A stretch of DNA of 64,000 bases, taken from assembly GCF_938045345.1 (NCBI RefSeq), contig NZ_CALIMS010000006.1, positions 1 to 64,000 on the forward strand, read 5' to 3'. The notes under the pieces were generated by a model. That model did not search any database, was not told the DNA's origin, and saw only the letters and a program-made list of their open reading frames with translations. The translations under genes and the position numbers were made by a program. The stretch comes from an uncultured Campylobacter sp. (GTDB taxonomy: Bacteria; Campylobacterota; Campylobacteria; Campylobacterales; Campylobacteraceae). Below are positions 8,822 through 17,322 of the stretch, piece after piece (the first letter of the stretch is position 1; every line of letters begins with the position of its first letter).

Positions 8822-9676
8822 ATGCAGCTTAAAAAGATTTTTTTCCCTATCGGCGGTGGCGAGGAGCTGGCAGAGCGTATACGCGGAGCGCTGCTAGTGA
8901 ATAAATTTTTCGGCACGCACATAAACATAATGGCGTGCCAGCTCGATCCTAAGATGATCTACAACGTTCGTATGACGCTAAAAGGCGGCGTGTTGATGGA
9001 GGAATTTTTAAAATCAGCGGGCGATGAGATGAGGGCCGAGCGCGAGGAGATTAAAGCGATCTTCGACGCCGAATGCGCCAAGCTGGGCCTAGATCAAAGC
9101 GACGACGATCACGTCCCAAATAGCGCCGCTTTGAGGCATATGGTAGGCATCCGCTCCGAGCTGGTCGAGAAATACTCCAAATATTGCGATTTGGTGCTGG
9201 TTTCGGTGCCGCCTACCGGCTCTATCACCGGCACATTCGAGGCGGCGGTCACTAAAAGCGGCAAGCCTTGCATCGTCATACCGCGCAAGCTGAAGGAGTT
9301 TAGGGCGGATAAAATTTTGGTCTCGCTTACCGGTACTGCGGCGTCTGCAAGGGCGCTTGATAATTGGCTAGAGCTTTTACAGCGCGCCAAATCCGTCACC
9401 GTCATCACGGCAAACCACTATCTTCAAGAGAGCATCCCCGAAACGAAGCGCCGCATAAGCGATTATTTGGCTCTGCACGACGTTAATATCGATGCTTTCG
9501 AGACACTAAACGCAGACGGCAAGATCCCGGGGCAGGTGCTGCTAGAGTATGCCGATGCGGGCGATTTCGACCTCATCGTCGCGGGCTTGCACTCAGACAG
9601 CGGCATAAAGGAGATTTTCTTAGGCGGCGCGTCGAAATACTTCCTGCAAAAGACGAAAATTCCGGTCTTAATGTAG
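8822..9676 (+). CDS. Tandem universal stress protein (UspA) domain protein
   Basis: A 284-residue cytoplasmic protein built of two UspA-like domains. The first starts LKKIFFPIGGG and ends LVLVSVPPTGSITGTFEAAVTKSGKPCIVIP. The second starts ADKILVSLTGTAASARALDNW and ends with FDLIVAGLHSDSG, LGGASKYFLQKTKIPVLM, which keeps the G-x2-G-x9-G-S/T type nucleotide-binding layout in modified form. Such proteins often bind ATP and respond to stress or energy state; no enzymatic role can be assigned. AGGAGT sits just before the ATG and only 20 bases separate it from pnp, so it closes the purD-to-pnp run. Confidence 0.8.
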   Translation: MQLKKIFFPIGGGEELAERIRGALLVNKFFGTHINIMACQLDPKMIYNVRMTLKGGVLMEEFLKSAGDEMRAEREEIKAIFDAECAKLGLDQSDDDHVPNSAALRHMVGIRSELVEKYSKYCDLVLVSVPPTGSITGTFEAAVTKSGKPCIVIPRKLKEFRADKILVSLTGTAASARALDNWLELLQRAKSVTVITANHYLQESIPETKRRISDYLALHDVNIDAFETLNADGKIPGQVLLEYADAGDFDLIVAGLHSDSGIKEIFLGGASKYFLQKTKIPVLM

Positions 9677-10076
9677 ATTGAGGCTTGGGTGCTGTGTCAC
9701 GGCATATCGCCCGCACCGCGTCTAGGCTTAAGTTGGCTTTAAGCGCCGCAAGCTAAAGCTTAAATTTTAATCGGCTTGCTTTGATCTTGCTAGCCCGTCC
9801 ATAAATCGTGCAGTTATGCCATTTTGCGGATGGGTTGCGATTAATTTTATTGCTAGCTTTGCTGACGAGCCGCTTTTGCTTTGCCGCGGCTAGAGGGAGC
9901 AAATATATCAGCGGCGAGCGGAGTTAGCGGTCGCAGCAAGCGCGCCGATCCATCTTTTAGCGCGCGAGTTGGGAATTTCCACGCTTGCCGTTTTCGGCTG
10001 TGTCGCGAAATTCCGCATAAAATTTGCACTTGAAATTTCTGTTTGCACGCTAAATTTTAAATTCCAAGGAGCGCAG
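9677..10076. other. Intergenic region, no gene seen
   Basis: These 400 bases carry no ORF that I trust. The frame of the next gene stays open back to 9969, but there is no ribosome site there. I see no convincing terminator directly after the stress protein; AAATTT-type words and short GC-rich inverted repeats are scattered through it. The last 100 bases become A/T-rich and probably hold the promoter of the following gene. Confidence 0.4.
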
Positions 10077-10544
10077 ATGGCGTTTGAAAATGCAATCATC
10101 ACAAAAGATGATGATGAGAAGTATGGATTGAGTAAAATTTACTACAAATATAATCCATACTATGAGACTTTTATTAATGAGCTGCGATGGACTATCGATA
10201 GGGAGAGAGATTGCTGGGCTTGGTTTCTTTATAGCTTCCCAGGCTATGAACACGACCACGATTACGATACAAAGTCTATTTGGATATTATATCATAAAGG
10301 TGAAATTATAGAGATGATTATAGATCATGAGGTAAATATTGATAGAAAAGTAGTTCCAGAGGAATTTCATAGGATTTGGAAACTCCTAGATTTAAAACCA
10401 AATCATACGCAAAGTCTTAATAAGCAAGACATTTTATGTCTGTTAAAAGAAATTTTAGAAGCATATAGGGACTGTGATTTGTGGAAACCGGAGCCGAATT
10501 ATACTATGGAACTACAAGACCTAACCAATCGCGGCGTAAAATAG
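10077..10544 (+). CDS. Hypothetical protein, A/T-rich orphan gene
   Basis: A 155-residue soluble protein that I do not recognise. It begins MAFENAIITKDDDEKYGL and is strongly acidic and aromatic: RDCWAWFLYSFPGYEHDHDYD, IWILYHKG, HRIWKLLDL. No signal peptide or membrane segment is visible. I chose the ATG at 10077 because AAGGAG lies at 10066-10070 with normal spacing; the frame is open further upstream without a ribosome site. Base composition is clearly lower in GC than the neighbours, with many AAA, GAT and TAT codons, which suggests horizontal gain. Small acidic tryptophan-rich singletons of this sort are often immunity proteins of toxin systems, but no toxin is next to it, so this is only a guess. 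Confidence 0.7.
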   Translation: MAFENAIITKDDDEKYGLSKIYYKYNPYYETFINELRWTIDRERDCWAWFLYSFPGYEHDHDYDTKSIWILYHKGEIIEMIIDHEVNIDRKVVPEEFHRIWKLLDLKPNHTQSLNKQDILCLLKEILEAYRDCDLWKPEPNYTMELQDLTNRGVK

Positions 10545-10608
10545 AGCTTTAAATTTAACTCCATCTTAGCCCCGCATCAAATCAAATTTCATAGAATTCT
10601 AGAATTTC

Positions 10609-10666
10609 ATAGGACTTTAAAATCCTATAATTCCAAAATCCTATAATCTTAAAATTCTAAAATTCC
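10609..10666. repeat. 16-bp tandem repeat with inverted repeat in a convergent gap
   Basis: Between two convergent genes lie three direct copies of a 16-bp unit: AAAATCCTATAATTCC (10619-10634), AAAATCCTATAATCTT (10635-10650) and a copy with changes, AAAATTCTAAAATTCC (10651-10666). The first copy overlaps a near-perfect inverted repeat, ATAGGA...TCCTAT (10609-10628), and a GAATTC-TAGAATT palindrome lies just upstream near 10594. The hairpin could terminate transcription from both sides; the tandem array itself has no obvious role. Confidence 0.6.
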
Positions 10667-10670
10667 CGCC

Positions 10671-11810
10671 CTAAAATTTCTTGTAAATAAAATTTATCAA
10701 AATCATCGACGCGAGCGCCTCTATGAGCGAGGCGATGATCATCGCGAAGTATATCTCTTGCGAGATCGCGGCGGTGGAGTAAAAAAGCGTCGCCGTGGCG
10801 ATGACGAGGGTTAGCGGCATAGATAGTGATAGCGCGAAAAGCACCGCGCCTTTGCGCCCCAGGGTGCTTAAAAACGTAGCGCTCGCAAGCAGTCTGATGC
10901 CAAACATCAGCGCCGCTAGGCTTACGGCGAAGCTCATCACTCCGGGCATAAGGAGCGCCTCAAGCTTGATCACCGCTCCGGTGTGTATGAAAAATATCGG
11001 CACTAAAAAGCCGAAGCCGAACGACGATAGCTTTTCGATGAGGTCGTCCTTGTGCGAGAAAAAGGTCGGCAGAAAGGTGCCTGCGATGAAGGCGCCGATG
11101 ACGACCTCAAGCCCCAAAAGCATTACTCCGGCGCAGATGAGGCAAAACAGCGCCATCGCAAATCGCACGTCCTTTTCATTTTTGTCGTATTTGGGCATGA
11201 TGACCGTTTTTAGCGCGGGGAACCACCAAAATAAAATTTCAAGCCCTTTAAAAACCGCAAGGGCTGCTACCGAAAAGCCCAAAAGCGCGCCGATATGAAG
11301 CACCATCTCCACGCCGAAGCCGTTTTTAAGGTAGATGCCGCCCACCGTGAGGGCGGCGATGCTAATAAGCTCGCCGATCACGCCCGCGGGCATTGCGAGA
11401 TTGAGCCACGCTTGATCCTTACCGTACTCCTTATACAGCGCCGAAAGCAGCCCGACGCTCATCAGAGGCGCTGCGATGATAAGCATCTTCGGCAGTTCAA
11501 ACATCCAAACCGCAAGCGCGCTTAGGATATAAAGCAGCGCCAAAAAGATTAGGATCAGCCGCAAAATTTTGCGCGGCATCGCAAGCAGCGCGCGGAAATC
11601 CACCTCGCAGCCCGCCAAAAACATAAGGTAGCAAAAGCCGATCTGCGCGGCTAGATCGAAGGTCGCGCTTGGCGGCAAAAGCCCTAAATTTGCAGCTATG
11701 ATGCCGAGCATAATCTCCATAGGCGAGAGCGGAATTCTAGCTAAGCTAGCCAAAAATGGCGAAGCAAAGATCAAAAACGATAGCGCGATTAGGACGTAAA
11801 TTTCATTCAT
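10671..11810 (-). CDS. Cation:proton antiporter (CPA2 / KefB-like, no TrkA domain)
   Basis: A 379-residue inner-membrane protein of the monovalent cation:proton antiporter-2 family. It has about 11 to 12 hydrophobic helices, starting MNEIYVLIALSFLIFASPFLASLARIP. Family landmarks are PLSPMEIMLGIIAANLG, the FLAGCEVDF segment equivalent to the FxAGLE/D motif of the transport core, and FIAGTFLPTFF, ...VPIFFIHTGAVI. It has only the membrane domain; there is no C-terminal TrkA-N/RCK nucleotide-binding domain as in KefB/C. The ATG at 11810 overlaps the stop of the upstream phosphoesterase, and the frame is open further upstream only within that gene. It is the last gene of the dcd-topA-phosphoesterase run. 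Confidence 0.85.
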   Translation of the reverse strand: MNEIYVLIALSFLIFASPFLASLARIPLSPMEIMLGIIAANLGLLPPSATFDLAAQIGFCYLMFLAGCEVDFRALLAMPRKILRLILIFLALLYILSALAVWMFELPKMLIIAAPLMSVGLLSALYKEYGKDQAWLNLAMPAGVIGELISIAALTVGGIYLKNGFGVEMVLHIGALLGFSVAALAVFKGLEILFWWFPALKTVIMPKYDKNEKDVRFAMALFCLICAGVMLLGLEVVIGAFIAGTFLPTFFSHKDDLIEKLSSFGFGFLVPIFFIHTGAVIKLEALLMPGVMSFAVSLAALMFGIRLLASATFLSTLGRKGAVLFALSLSMPLTLVIATATLFYSTAAISQEIYFAMIIASLIEALASMILINFIYKKF

Positions 11811-12979
11811 AGTTTTATCTCGCGTTCGCGACATTTTAGAGCTTTTTCGGGCGCGGCACAGACGTGAAATACGCGGAATTTCTCGCCCTGCGCCACGACG
11901 TAGGCAAACTCGAAAAGTCGCTTTTTGCGCCCGCAAATCTCGCCCGGATTTAGCACGAGCGCGCCGTTTTTGTCCACCGCCGCGGCGAAATAGTGGGTGT
12001 GACCGTAAATTTTGATAGTTGGAATTTTATCCGCGCCGCACTGGCACAAACCCTGATTTTTACTTTCGCCGCTTGCATTGGAGTCAGAATTCGCGGTCAA
12101 ATTTGAGTTCAAGTTTGGTGTGGCTAAATTTACGCATGAATTCGGTGCGACTAAATTTGCGCATGAGTTCGGCGCCGTTAAATTTACTACGCGATCCGCA
12201 CCGGAGCTTGCTTTAGAATTCATATCTGGGCTCATATCAGCGGCTAAATTTGCGCTTGCATTTGAGTTTAAATTTGCGTTCGTGCCCGAAGCAAGGTCTA
12301 CATTCAAATCTAAGTCCAAATTTGCATTTGAGTTCACTTCCGCGCCCGCATTCAAGCCCAAGTTTACATTTGGACTTGCGGGTTGCCCACTTTTTAAATT
12401 TACGCTCGCTTTATGCGCGTTTTTGAAATTTTCGTCTGCGCGGAGTGCACTATCTAAAATTTTATCAACGTCCGCGCCATTAGAATTTGCGATTAAAATT
12501 TCTCTGCGATCTGCTCCGCAGTTTGAGCCTAAATTCATGCCGCAACTTGCTTCGTCGCTAAAGCTAGAATTTTTGGCTAGGCCCGCGCCGCAATCCATGC
12601 GAAAATTTACCACGCGATCCGCACCCGCGCCTAAATCCGCGTTTAAATTTAATCCGTCTGCTTCATTTTGCGCCGCGGGCTCCTCGTCAAATAGATAAAA
12701 CGGATGGTGCATTATTTTTAGTCGCAGCCCGGCAAACTCCGTGCAGAAGGGCTCACTCTGTAGGTTGAACTCATTTTTAAACTCAGCAAGCGCTTCGTCG
12801 TTGTTCCCTAAAACCGCAAAGTAAGGCTTGCCGCTTTGCCTCAAAAGCCGCAGCGTCTCGCTCGCGACGATGTCGCCCGCGTGTACGAGCAGATCCGCTC
12901 CGTGCGCGAGCAGCCATTCTATAGCGCTTGCGGGGACATCCGTTTCGCGATGAGAGTCCGAGATGACGCCTATTATCAA
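11807..12979 (-). CDS. YfcE/MJ0936-type metallophosphoesterase with a large repetitive insertion
   Basis: A calcineurin-like phosphodiesterase of the small YfcE/MJ0936 family. Metal ligands are visible as DSH (residues 8-10), GDI (35-37), GNND (58-61), H91 in IMHHPF and GHTH (326 region). The family is normally 160 to 180 residues; this one is 390 because residues 101-318 are an insertion rich in Asn, Ala, Ser, Asp and Leu, with repeated NLN, SNAS and APNSCxNL units, placed between the fourth metal motif and the final GHTH strand. Removing it leaves a normal 172-residue enzyme. It overlaps both topA (upstream) and the antiporter (downstream) by four bases. Substrate is unknown; whether the inserted form is active cannot be judged. 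Confidence 0.85.
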   Translation of the reverse strand: MIIGVISDSHRETDVPASAIEWLLAHGADLLVHAGDIVASETLRLLRQSGKPYFAVLGNNDEALAEFKNEFNLQSEPFCTEFAGLRLKIMHHPFYLFDEEPAAQNEADGLNLNADLGAGADRVVNFRMDCGAGLAKNSSFSDEASCGMNLGSNCGADRREILIANSNGADVDKILDSALRADENFKNAHKASVNLKSGQPASPNVNLGLNAGAEVNSNANLDLDLNVDLASGTNANLNSNASANLAADMSPDMNSKASSGADRVVNLTAPNSCANLVAPNSCVNLATPNLNSNLTANSDSNASGESKNQGLCQCGADKIPTIKIYGHTHYFAAAVDKNGALVLNPGEICGRKKRLFEFAYVVAQGEKFRVFHVCAAPEKALKCREREIKL

Positions 12980-15207
12980 TCGATCTCTTCTTTAAGCTTG
13001 CACTGCGGGCACTCGGCGAAGTTGCCTTTTTTCAGCTCTTTTCGGAGCATGTATGAGTTGCCGCACTGCGGGCACGCGCGCGCAATCGGCGCGTAGTTGC
13101 TCACAAAGCCGCATTTAGGGTAGTTCGTGCAGCCGTAGAATTTGCCGCGTCTGGAGAAGCGCTCGACGATCTCGCCCGTGCCGCAGCTCGGGCACTTGAC
13201 GCCCGTGGAGACGAGCGGCTTTTTCTCCTTTGCCACGCCCTCGATTTTGCGCGAGTATTTGCACTTCGGATAGCCCTCGCAAGCGATAAACTCGCCGTAT
13301 CTGCCCTTTCGCTTGATCAAATTTTTACCGCACTGCGGGCATTTTTCATCTAGTACTTCGGGCGCCGCCTTCTCCTCGCTTGCCCCCTCGGCGCTAGCGT
13401 CCGCGTTTCGCGAGTATTTACATTTCGGATAGTTCGAGCAAGCGATGAACTCGCCGAATCTGCCCTGGCGCCTAAGTAGCTCGCCGCCGCAGTTCGGGCA
13501 TGCTTCGCCGATCTTTTCGGCTAGCTTTTGGCTTGCGATCGACGTTTTTCCTTTGGCGATCTCGTCCATAAAAGGGTAGTAGAAATCCGCCAAAATTTGC
13601 TGCCAGTCCGCTTTGTTTTCGGCGATGTCGTCGAGCTTTTCTTCCATTTTGGAGGTAAACTCGCTATCGACGATGTTTTTAAAATTTTGCTCCAGCATCT
13701 CGGTGATCTTAAAGGCGATCTCGCTCGGCACCAGGTGCTTTTGCTCGATATTTACGTAGTTGCGCGCCGTAAGCAGCGAGATGGTAGGCGCATAAGTCGA
13801 GGGCCTGCCGATGCCGAGGCTTTCGAGCTTTTTGATGAGGCTCGCTTCCGAATAGCGCGCCGGCGGCTCGGTGAAATGCTGCTGCGAGCTTAGGCTTTGC
13901 AGGCTCATCACGTCACCCGCGCTAAGGCTCGGTAAAATTTTATCTTTATCCAGATCGCCGTAAGCCTTGTAAAATCCGTCAAATTCCACCTTGCGTCCGC
14001 TGATCTTAAACGCGCCCGCTTCGCCGCGTACGATGATCGTTTGGACCTGCGAGACGCTAGGGCTCATCTGCGAGGCTACGAAGCGGTTGTAGATGAGTGC
14101 GTAAAGGCGGTACTCGTCGCGAGGCAGGATCTTTTGCGCGAGCTCGGGGGTAAGCTTCAGATCGGTAGGCCTTATCGCTTCGTGCGCTTCCTGCGCGCCT
14201 TTACTTTTGGTGGCGTATAAATTCGGGCTTTTCGGTAGATACTTTTCGCCGAAGCGCTGCTCGATTAGCTCGCGAGCCGCCGCGATCGCTTCTTTAGCGA
14301 TATTTAGCGAGTCGGTTCGCATATAGGTGATCGCGCCGCCGTTTTTGGTATTGACGCCCTCGTAAAGGCTCTGCGCGAGGCTCATCGTTTTGCGCGGATT
14401 AAAGCCCAGAGCCGTGCTCGCCGCCTGTTGTAGCGTCGAGGTCATAAACGGCGGATAGGGGTTCGTCTTGCGCGATTTACTCTCGATACTCTCTACGCTA
14501 AATCTGTCTTTTTGCAGCTCAGAGACGATCTCGCTAGCTTGCGCCGCGTTTTTGACCGAGAGCTTTTCCATCTTTTTGCCGCGAAATTCCACGAGCTCGG
14601 CTTCCAAGTCCTTTTTAAAAACTGCGTCGATGCTGTGAAATTCTACCGGTTTAAAATTTAAAATTTCGCGCTCGCGATCGACGACGATCTTAAGCGCGGC
14701 GCTTTGGACGCGACCCGCGCTTAAGCCGCGCTGGATCTTTAAATTTAAAAGCGGACTTAGCTTGTAGCCCACGATGCGATCGAGCAGGCGGCGCGCTTGT
14801 TGGGCGTTTACGCTTGCGATATTCAGCTTGCGCGGCGAGCTTAGCGCGTTTGAGATCGCGCTTTTGGTGATCTCGTGAAACACGATGCGCGGCAGCTCCT
14901 CCGCTTGCTTGCCGATCGAAGCTGCGATATGATAGGCGATCGCCTCGCCCTCGCGGTCCTCGTCCGTCGCGAGGTAAATTTGATCCGCCTTTTTAGCGAG
15001 CGTCTTTATCTGCTTTACGATCTGATCGTGATCGGCGCTGATTTCGTATTCGGGCTCGAAGCTTTTATCTTTGATTTTAATGCCGAATTTTTTTTGCGGT
15101 AGATCGCGGATATGGCCTTTAGACGCGATTACGTCGTAGTCATCGCCTAAGAAATTTTTGATCGTTTTGGCTTTTGCCGGGGATTCTACGATGATTAAAT
15201 TTTTCAT
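12976..15207 (-). CDS. topA: DNA topoisomerase I
   Basis: TopA relaxes negative supercoils behind RNA polymerase. The 743-residue type IA enzyme begins with the Toprim domain (LIIVESPAKAKTIKNFLG, then TDEDREGEAI at 81-90). It carries the catalytic tyrosine at 295 in GAITYMRTDS, and ends with a series of zinc ribbons: CPNCGGELL..CSNYPKC, CPQCGKNLI..CEGYPKC, CPSCGTGEI..CTNYPKC, and a shorter CPQCGNSYM..CPQC at the very end. Four ribbons is within the range for the family. It starts three bases after the dcd stop and overlaps the phosphoesterase by four bases. Confidence 0.97.
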   Translation of the reverse strand: MKNLIIVESPAKAKTIKNFLGDDYDVIASKGHIRDLPQKKFGIKIKDKSFEPEYEISADHDQIVKQIKTLAKKADQIYLATDEDREGEAIAYHIAASIGKQAEELPRIVFHEITKSAISNALSSPRKLNIASVNAQQARRLLDRIVGYKLSPLLNLKIQRGLSAGRVQSAALKIVVDREREILNFKPVEFHSIDAVFKKDLEAELVEFRGKKMEKLSVKNAAQASEIVSELQKDRFSVESIESKSRKTNPYPPFMTSTLQQAASTALGFNPRKTMSLAQSLYEGVNTKNGGAITYMRTDSLNIAKEAIAAARELIEQRFGEKYLPKSPNLYATKSKGAQEAHEAIRPTDLKLTPELAQKILPRDEYRLYALIYNRFVASQMSPSVSQVQTIIVRGEAGAFKISGRKVEFDGFYKAYGDLDKDKILPSLSAGDVMSLQSLSSQQHFTEPPARYSEASLIKKLESLGIGRPSTYAPTISLLTARNYVNIEQKHLVPSEIAFKITEMLEQNFKNIVDSEFTSKMEEKLDDIAENKADWQQILADFYYPFMDEIAKGKTSIASQKLAEKIGEACPNCGGELLRRQGRFGEFIACSNYPKCKYSRNADASAEGASEEKAAPEVLDEKCPQCGKNLIKRKGRYGEFIACEGYPKCKYSRKIEGVAKEKKPLVSTGVKCPSCGTGEIVERFSRRGKFYGCTNYPKCGFVSNYAPIARACPQCGNSYMLRKELKKGNFAECPQCKLKEEID

Positions 15208-15210
15208 TGT

Positions 15211-15774
15211 TTAATCCTTTAGAATTCTAGGCAGCGTGATGCCCTTTTGGCTTTGGTATTTGCCCTTTTTATCGCAGTAGCTCACCTCACATGGCTCATC
15301 TCCTTGCAGAAATAAAACCTGCGCGATGCCTTCGTTCGCGTAAATTTTTGCAGGCAGCGGCGTGGTGTTGGAAATTTCAATCGTGATGTGTCCCTCAAAA
15401 CCGGGCTCAAAGGGCGTTACGTTTACGATGATGCCACAGCGCGCGTAGGTACTTTTACCGAGGCAGATCGCAAGCACGTCGCGCGGCATTTTGAAGTATT
15501 CGATAGTGCGCGCTAGAGCGAAGGAATTCGGCGGCACGATGCAGACGTCGCCCTCAAAGTCCACGACGTTTTTTGCGTCGAAATTTTTAGGATCGACGAC
15601 CGTTCCGCCGACGTTTGTAAAAATTTTAAATTCGCGCGCTACGCGTATGTCGTATCCGTAGCTCGAAAGTCCGTAGCTAACGACGCCGCGGCCGATATTC
15701 TCCTCGCAAAAGGGCGATATCATATCGTGCTGCTGCGACATCTGTCTGATCCATTTATCGCTTTTCAGTCCCAT
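15211..15774 (-). CDS. dcd: dCTP deaminase
   Basis: Dcd converts dCTP to dUTP, feeding dTTP synthesis. The 187-residue protein shows the trimeric dUTPase-like fold: SYGLSSYGYDIRVA, LGKSTYARCGIIVNVTPFEPGFEGHITIEISN and YANEGIAQVLFLQGDEPCEVSY, then a QSQKGITLPR tail. The catalytic glutamate lies in PFEPGFEGHITIEI. AAGGAAATTTT precedes the ATG. It heads the reverse operon that continues into topA, and an extended -10 promoter lies just upstream. Confidence 0.96.
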   Translation of the reverse strand: MGLKSDKWIRQMSQQHDMISPFCEENIGRGVVSYGLSSYGYDIRVAREFKIFTNVGGTVVDPKNFDAKNVVDFEGDVCIVPPNSFALARTIEYFKMPRDVLAICLGKSTYARCGIIVNVTPFEPGFEGHITIEISNTTPLPAKIYANEGIAQVLFLQGDEPCEVSYCDKKGKYQSQKGITLPRILKD

Positions 15775-15808
15775 AAAATTTCCTTAAAATAATCAAAATT
15801 TTTCGCGC

Positions 15809-15817
15809 ATTATAGCA
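15809..15817 (-). promoter_or_regulatory. Extended -10 promoter of dcd-topA
   Basis: On the reverse strand the sequence reads TGCTATAAT, an extended -10 element, about 35 bases before the dcd start, in a TATTTTATTTTG context. It should drive the dcd-topA-phosphoesterase-antiporter run. Confidence 0.65.
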
Positions 15818-15844
15818 GCAAAATAAAATATAATAAAAATTTTA

Positions 15845-15853
15845 TGCTAGAAT
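15845..15853 (+). promoter_or_regulatory. Extended -10 promoter of the asparaginase gene
   Basis: TGCTAGAAT reads as an extended -10 element about 45 bases before the asparaginase ATG. A second candidate, TATAAA, lies at 15865-15870. Which is used cannot be told from sequence. Confidence 0.45.
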
Positions 15854-15897
15854 TTTGCTTAAATTATAAAAATTTTATCACTTTTTAAGGAGCAACT

Positions 15898-16947
15898 ATG
15901 GGGCTACTCAAGAAATTTGCGTTCATTACGTTTTTTATCGCGTCATCTTTGGCTGCTGCGAAGCCAAATATTTATATTTTAGCTACCGGCGGCACTATCG
16001 CGGGAAGCAGCGCAAGTGCCACGGAGGGCAACTATACCGCAGGCTCTAAGGGCATAGAGGAGATATTATCGGCAGTGCCGCAGCTAGGGGATTTAGCCAC
16101 GATTAAAAGCGAGCAAATTTCAAATATCGGCTCGCAGGAGATGAATGATGAAATTTGGCTCAAGCTCGCAAACCGCGTAAGCGAACTGCTTACTAAAAAC
16201 GACGTAGACGGCGTCGTCATCGTGCATGGAACCGATACGATGGAGGAGACGGCGTATTTTTTAAGCTTAGTCATAAAATCCAAAAAACCGATCGTTTTGG
16301 TGGGCGCGATGCGAAACGCCGATTCGATGAGCGCGGACGGCCCTTTGAATATCTATAACGCCGTAAGCGTCGCGGCAGATAAAAACGCTCGCGAAAAGGG
16401 CGCTCTTGTAGTAATGAACGACGAAATCCACGCCGCGCGCGAGGTTACGAAAACAAATACTACTAACGTTGCGGCTTTTGCCTCGCCGAATTCCGGCAAG
16501 ATCGGCACCGTAAATTATGGCGTCGTAAATTTTTATATGGCACCGCTTCGCAAACACACCGTCGCAAGTGAGTTTAATATCAAGGACCTCAAAGCCTTGC
16601 CGCGCGTCGATATCATCTATGGACACGCGCAAGATAGTGGCGATTTGGTCGATGCAGCGGTGCAAAAGGGCGCTAAGGGCATTATCGTAGCGGGCGTAGG
16701 CAATGGAAATTTATATCCGGATCTGCAGGCTGCGCTTGCAAAAGCTAGCGAAGCGGGCGTGATCGTCGTGCGCTCAAGCCGCACGGGCAGCGGCTCAACT
16801 AGCGTTAGCTCGGAGGTGGACGACGCAAAACTTGGCTTTCTAACCGCAGATAATTTAAATCCACAAAAGGCGCGCGTGCTGCTGATGTTAGCCCTTAGCA
16901 AAACGAGCGATAAAGCTAAAATTCAGAGCTTTTTTGCGACGCATTAA
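15898..16947 (+). CDS. ansB: Periplasmic (type II) L-asparaginase
   Basis: This enzyme hydrolyses asparagine to aspartate and ammonia. The 349-residue protein has a signal peptide (MGLLKKFAFITFFIASSLAAA). The first catalytic threonine is in ILATGGTIAGS, and the second Thr-Asp pair in VIVHGTDTMEETAYFL, with the lysine/aspartate segment VGAMRNADSMSADGP. The export signal marks it as the periplasmic, high-affinity type. AAGGAG precedes the ATG. In Campylobacter and Helicobacter this enzyme supplies aspartate that is later used for fumarate respiration; together with PepE and DcuC here, that role is likely. I use the symbol ansB for the type II form; databases may call it ansA. Confidence 0.93.
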   Translation: MGLLKKFAFITFFIASSLAAAKPNIYILATGGTIAGSSASATEGNYTAGSKGIEEILSAVPQLGDLATIKSEQISNIGSQEMNDEIWLKLANRVSELLTKNDVDGVVIVHGTDTMEETAYFLSLVIKSKKPIVLVGAMRNADSMSADGPLNIYNAVSVAADKNAREKGALVVMNDEIHAAREVTKTNTTNVAAFASPNSGKIGTVNYGVVNFYMAPLRKHTVASEFNIKDLKALPRVDIIYGHAQDSGDLVDAAVQKGAKGIIVAGVGNGNLYPDLQAALAKASEAGVIVVRSSRTGSGSTSVSSEVDDAKLGFLTADNLNPQKARVLLMLALSKTSDKAKIQSFFATH

Positions 16948-17322
16948 CGCATAGGGCTTCGCGCGGATAGAATTTCGGCGCGAGGCTTTAAAATAAAATT
17001 TCAGCGCGAAATTTTAAAGAAAAGCAAGGCGCGGAATTTTCGCGCTCGGGGCTTGGGCGTAGAATTTCGGTCGTAAAATTAAGTGCTAAATTTAAAGGAT
17101 TTAAAATCATCCTGCGCTCTTACGGCAAAATTTCGTGTTTCGCTTGCGAAGTTCGAGCTTAAAATGAACGAGGCAAATCGCAGCCTATAAATCCTTAAAA
17201 TCAATCCGCAAATTCTGTCGTAAATTTCGCTTTATACTTCTTAAAAGTCCCGCAAAAATCCATTTAAAGAAACAATTATAAAAATTTAGCTAAAATTTCG
17301 CAAATTTTTTCAGGAGAAATTT
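16948..17322. other. Intergenic region before accB
   Basis: No ORF of interest is visible in these 375 bases. The sequence is full of AAATTT/AAAATT words and of short GCGCGAAATTTT-type repeats. The A/T-rich last 60 bases (TTTAAAGAAACAATTATAAAAATTTAGCT region) probably contain the accBC promoter. I see no certain terminator for the asparaginase gene. Confidence 0.4.

Noticed and set aside
10795..11298. 167-codon forward frame
   Set aside because: Antisense to the antiporter gene with Ser/Arg/Pro-rich composition typical of the complement of membrane proteins.
12026..12679. CRISPR-like or VNTR-like repeat array
   Set aside because: Repeat units are degenerate, spacers are not of constant length and no cas genes exist; the unit length keeps a protein frame open.
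12078..12698. 206-codon forward frame with repeated KF and FEF residues
   Set aside because: It is the complement of the repetitive insertion of the phosphoesterase; the same repeats read backward. The reverse frame joins two halves of a known enzyme and is the real one.
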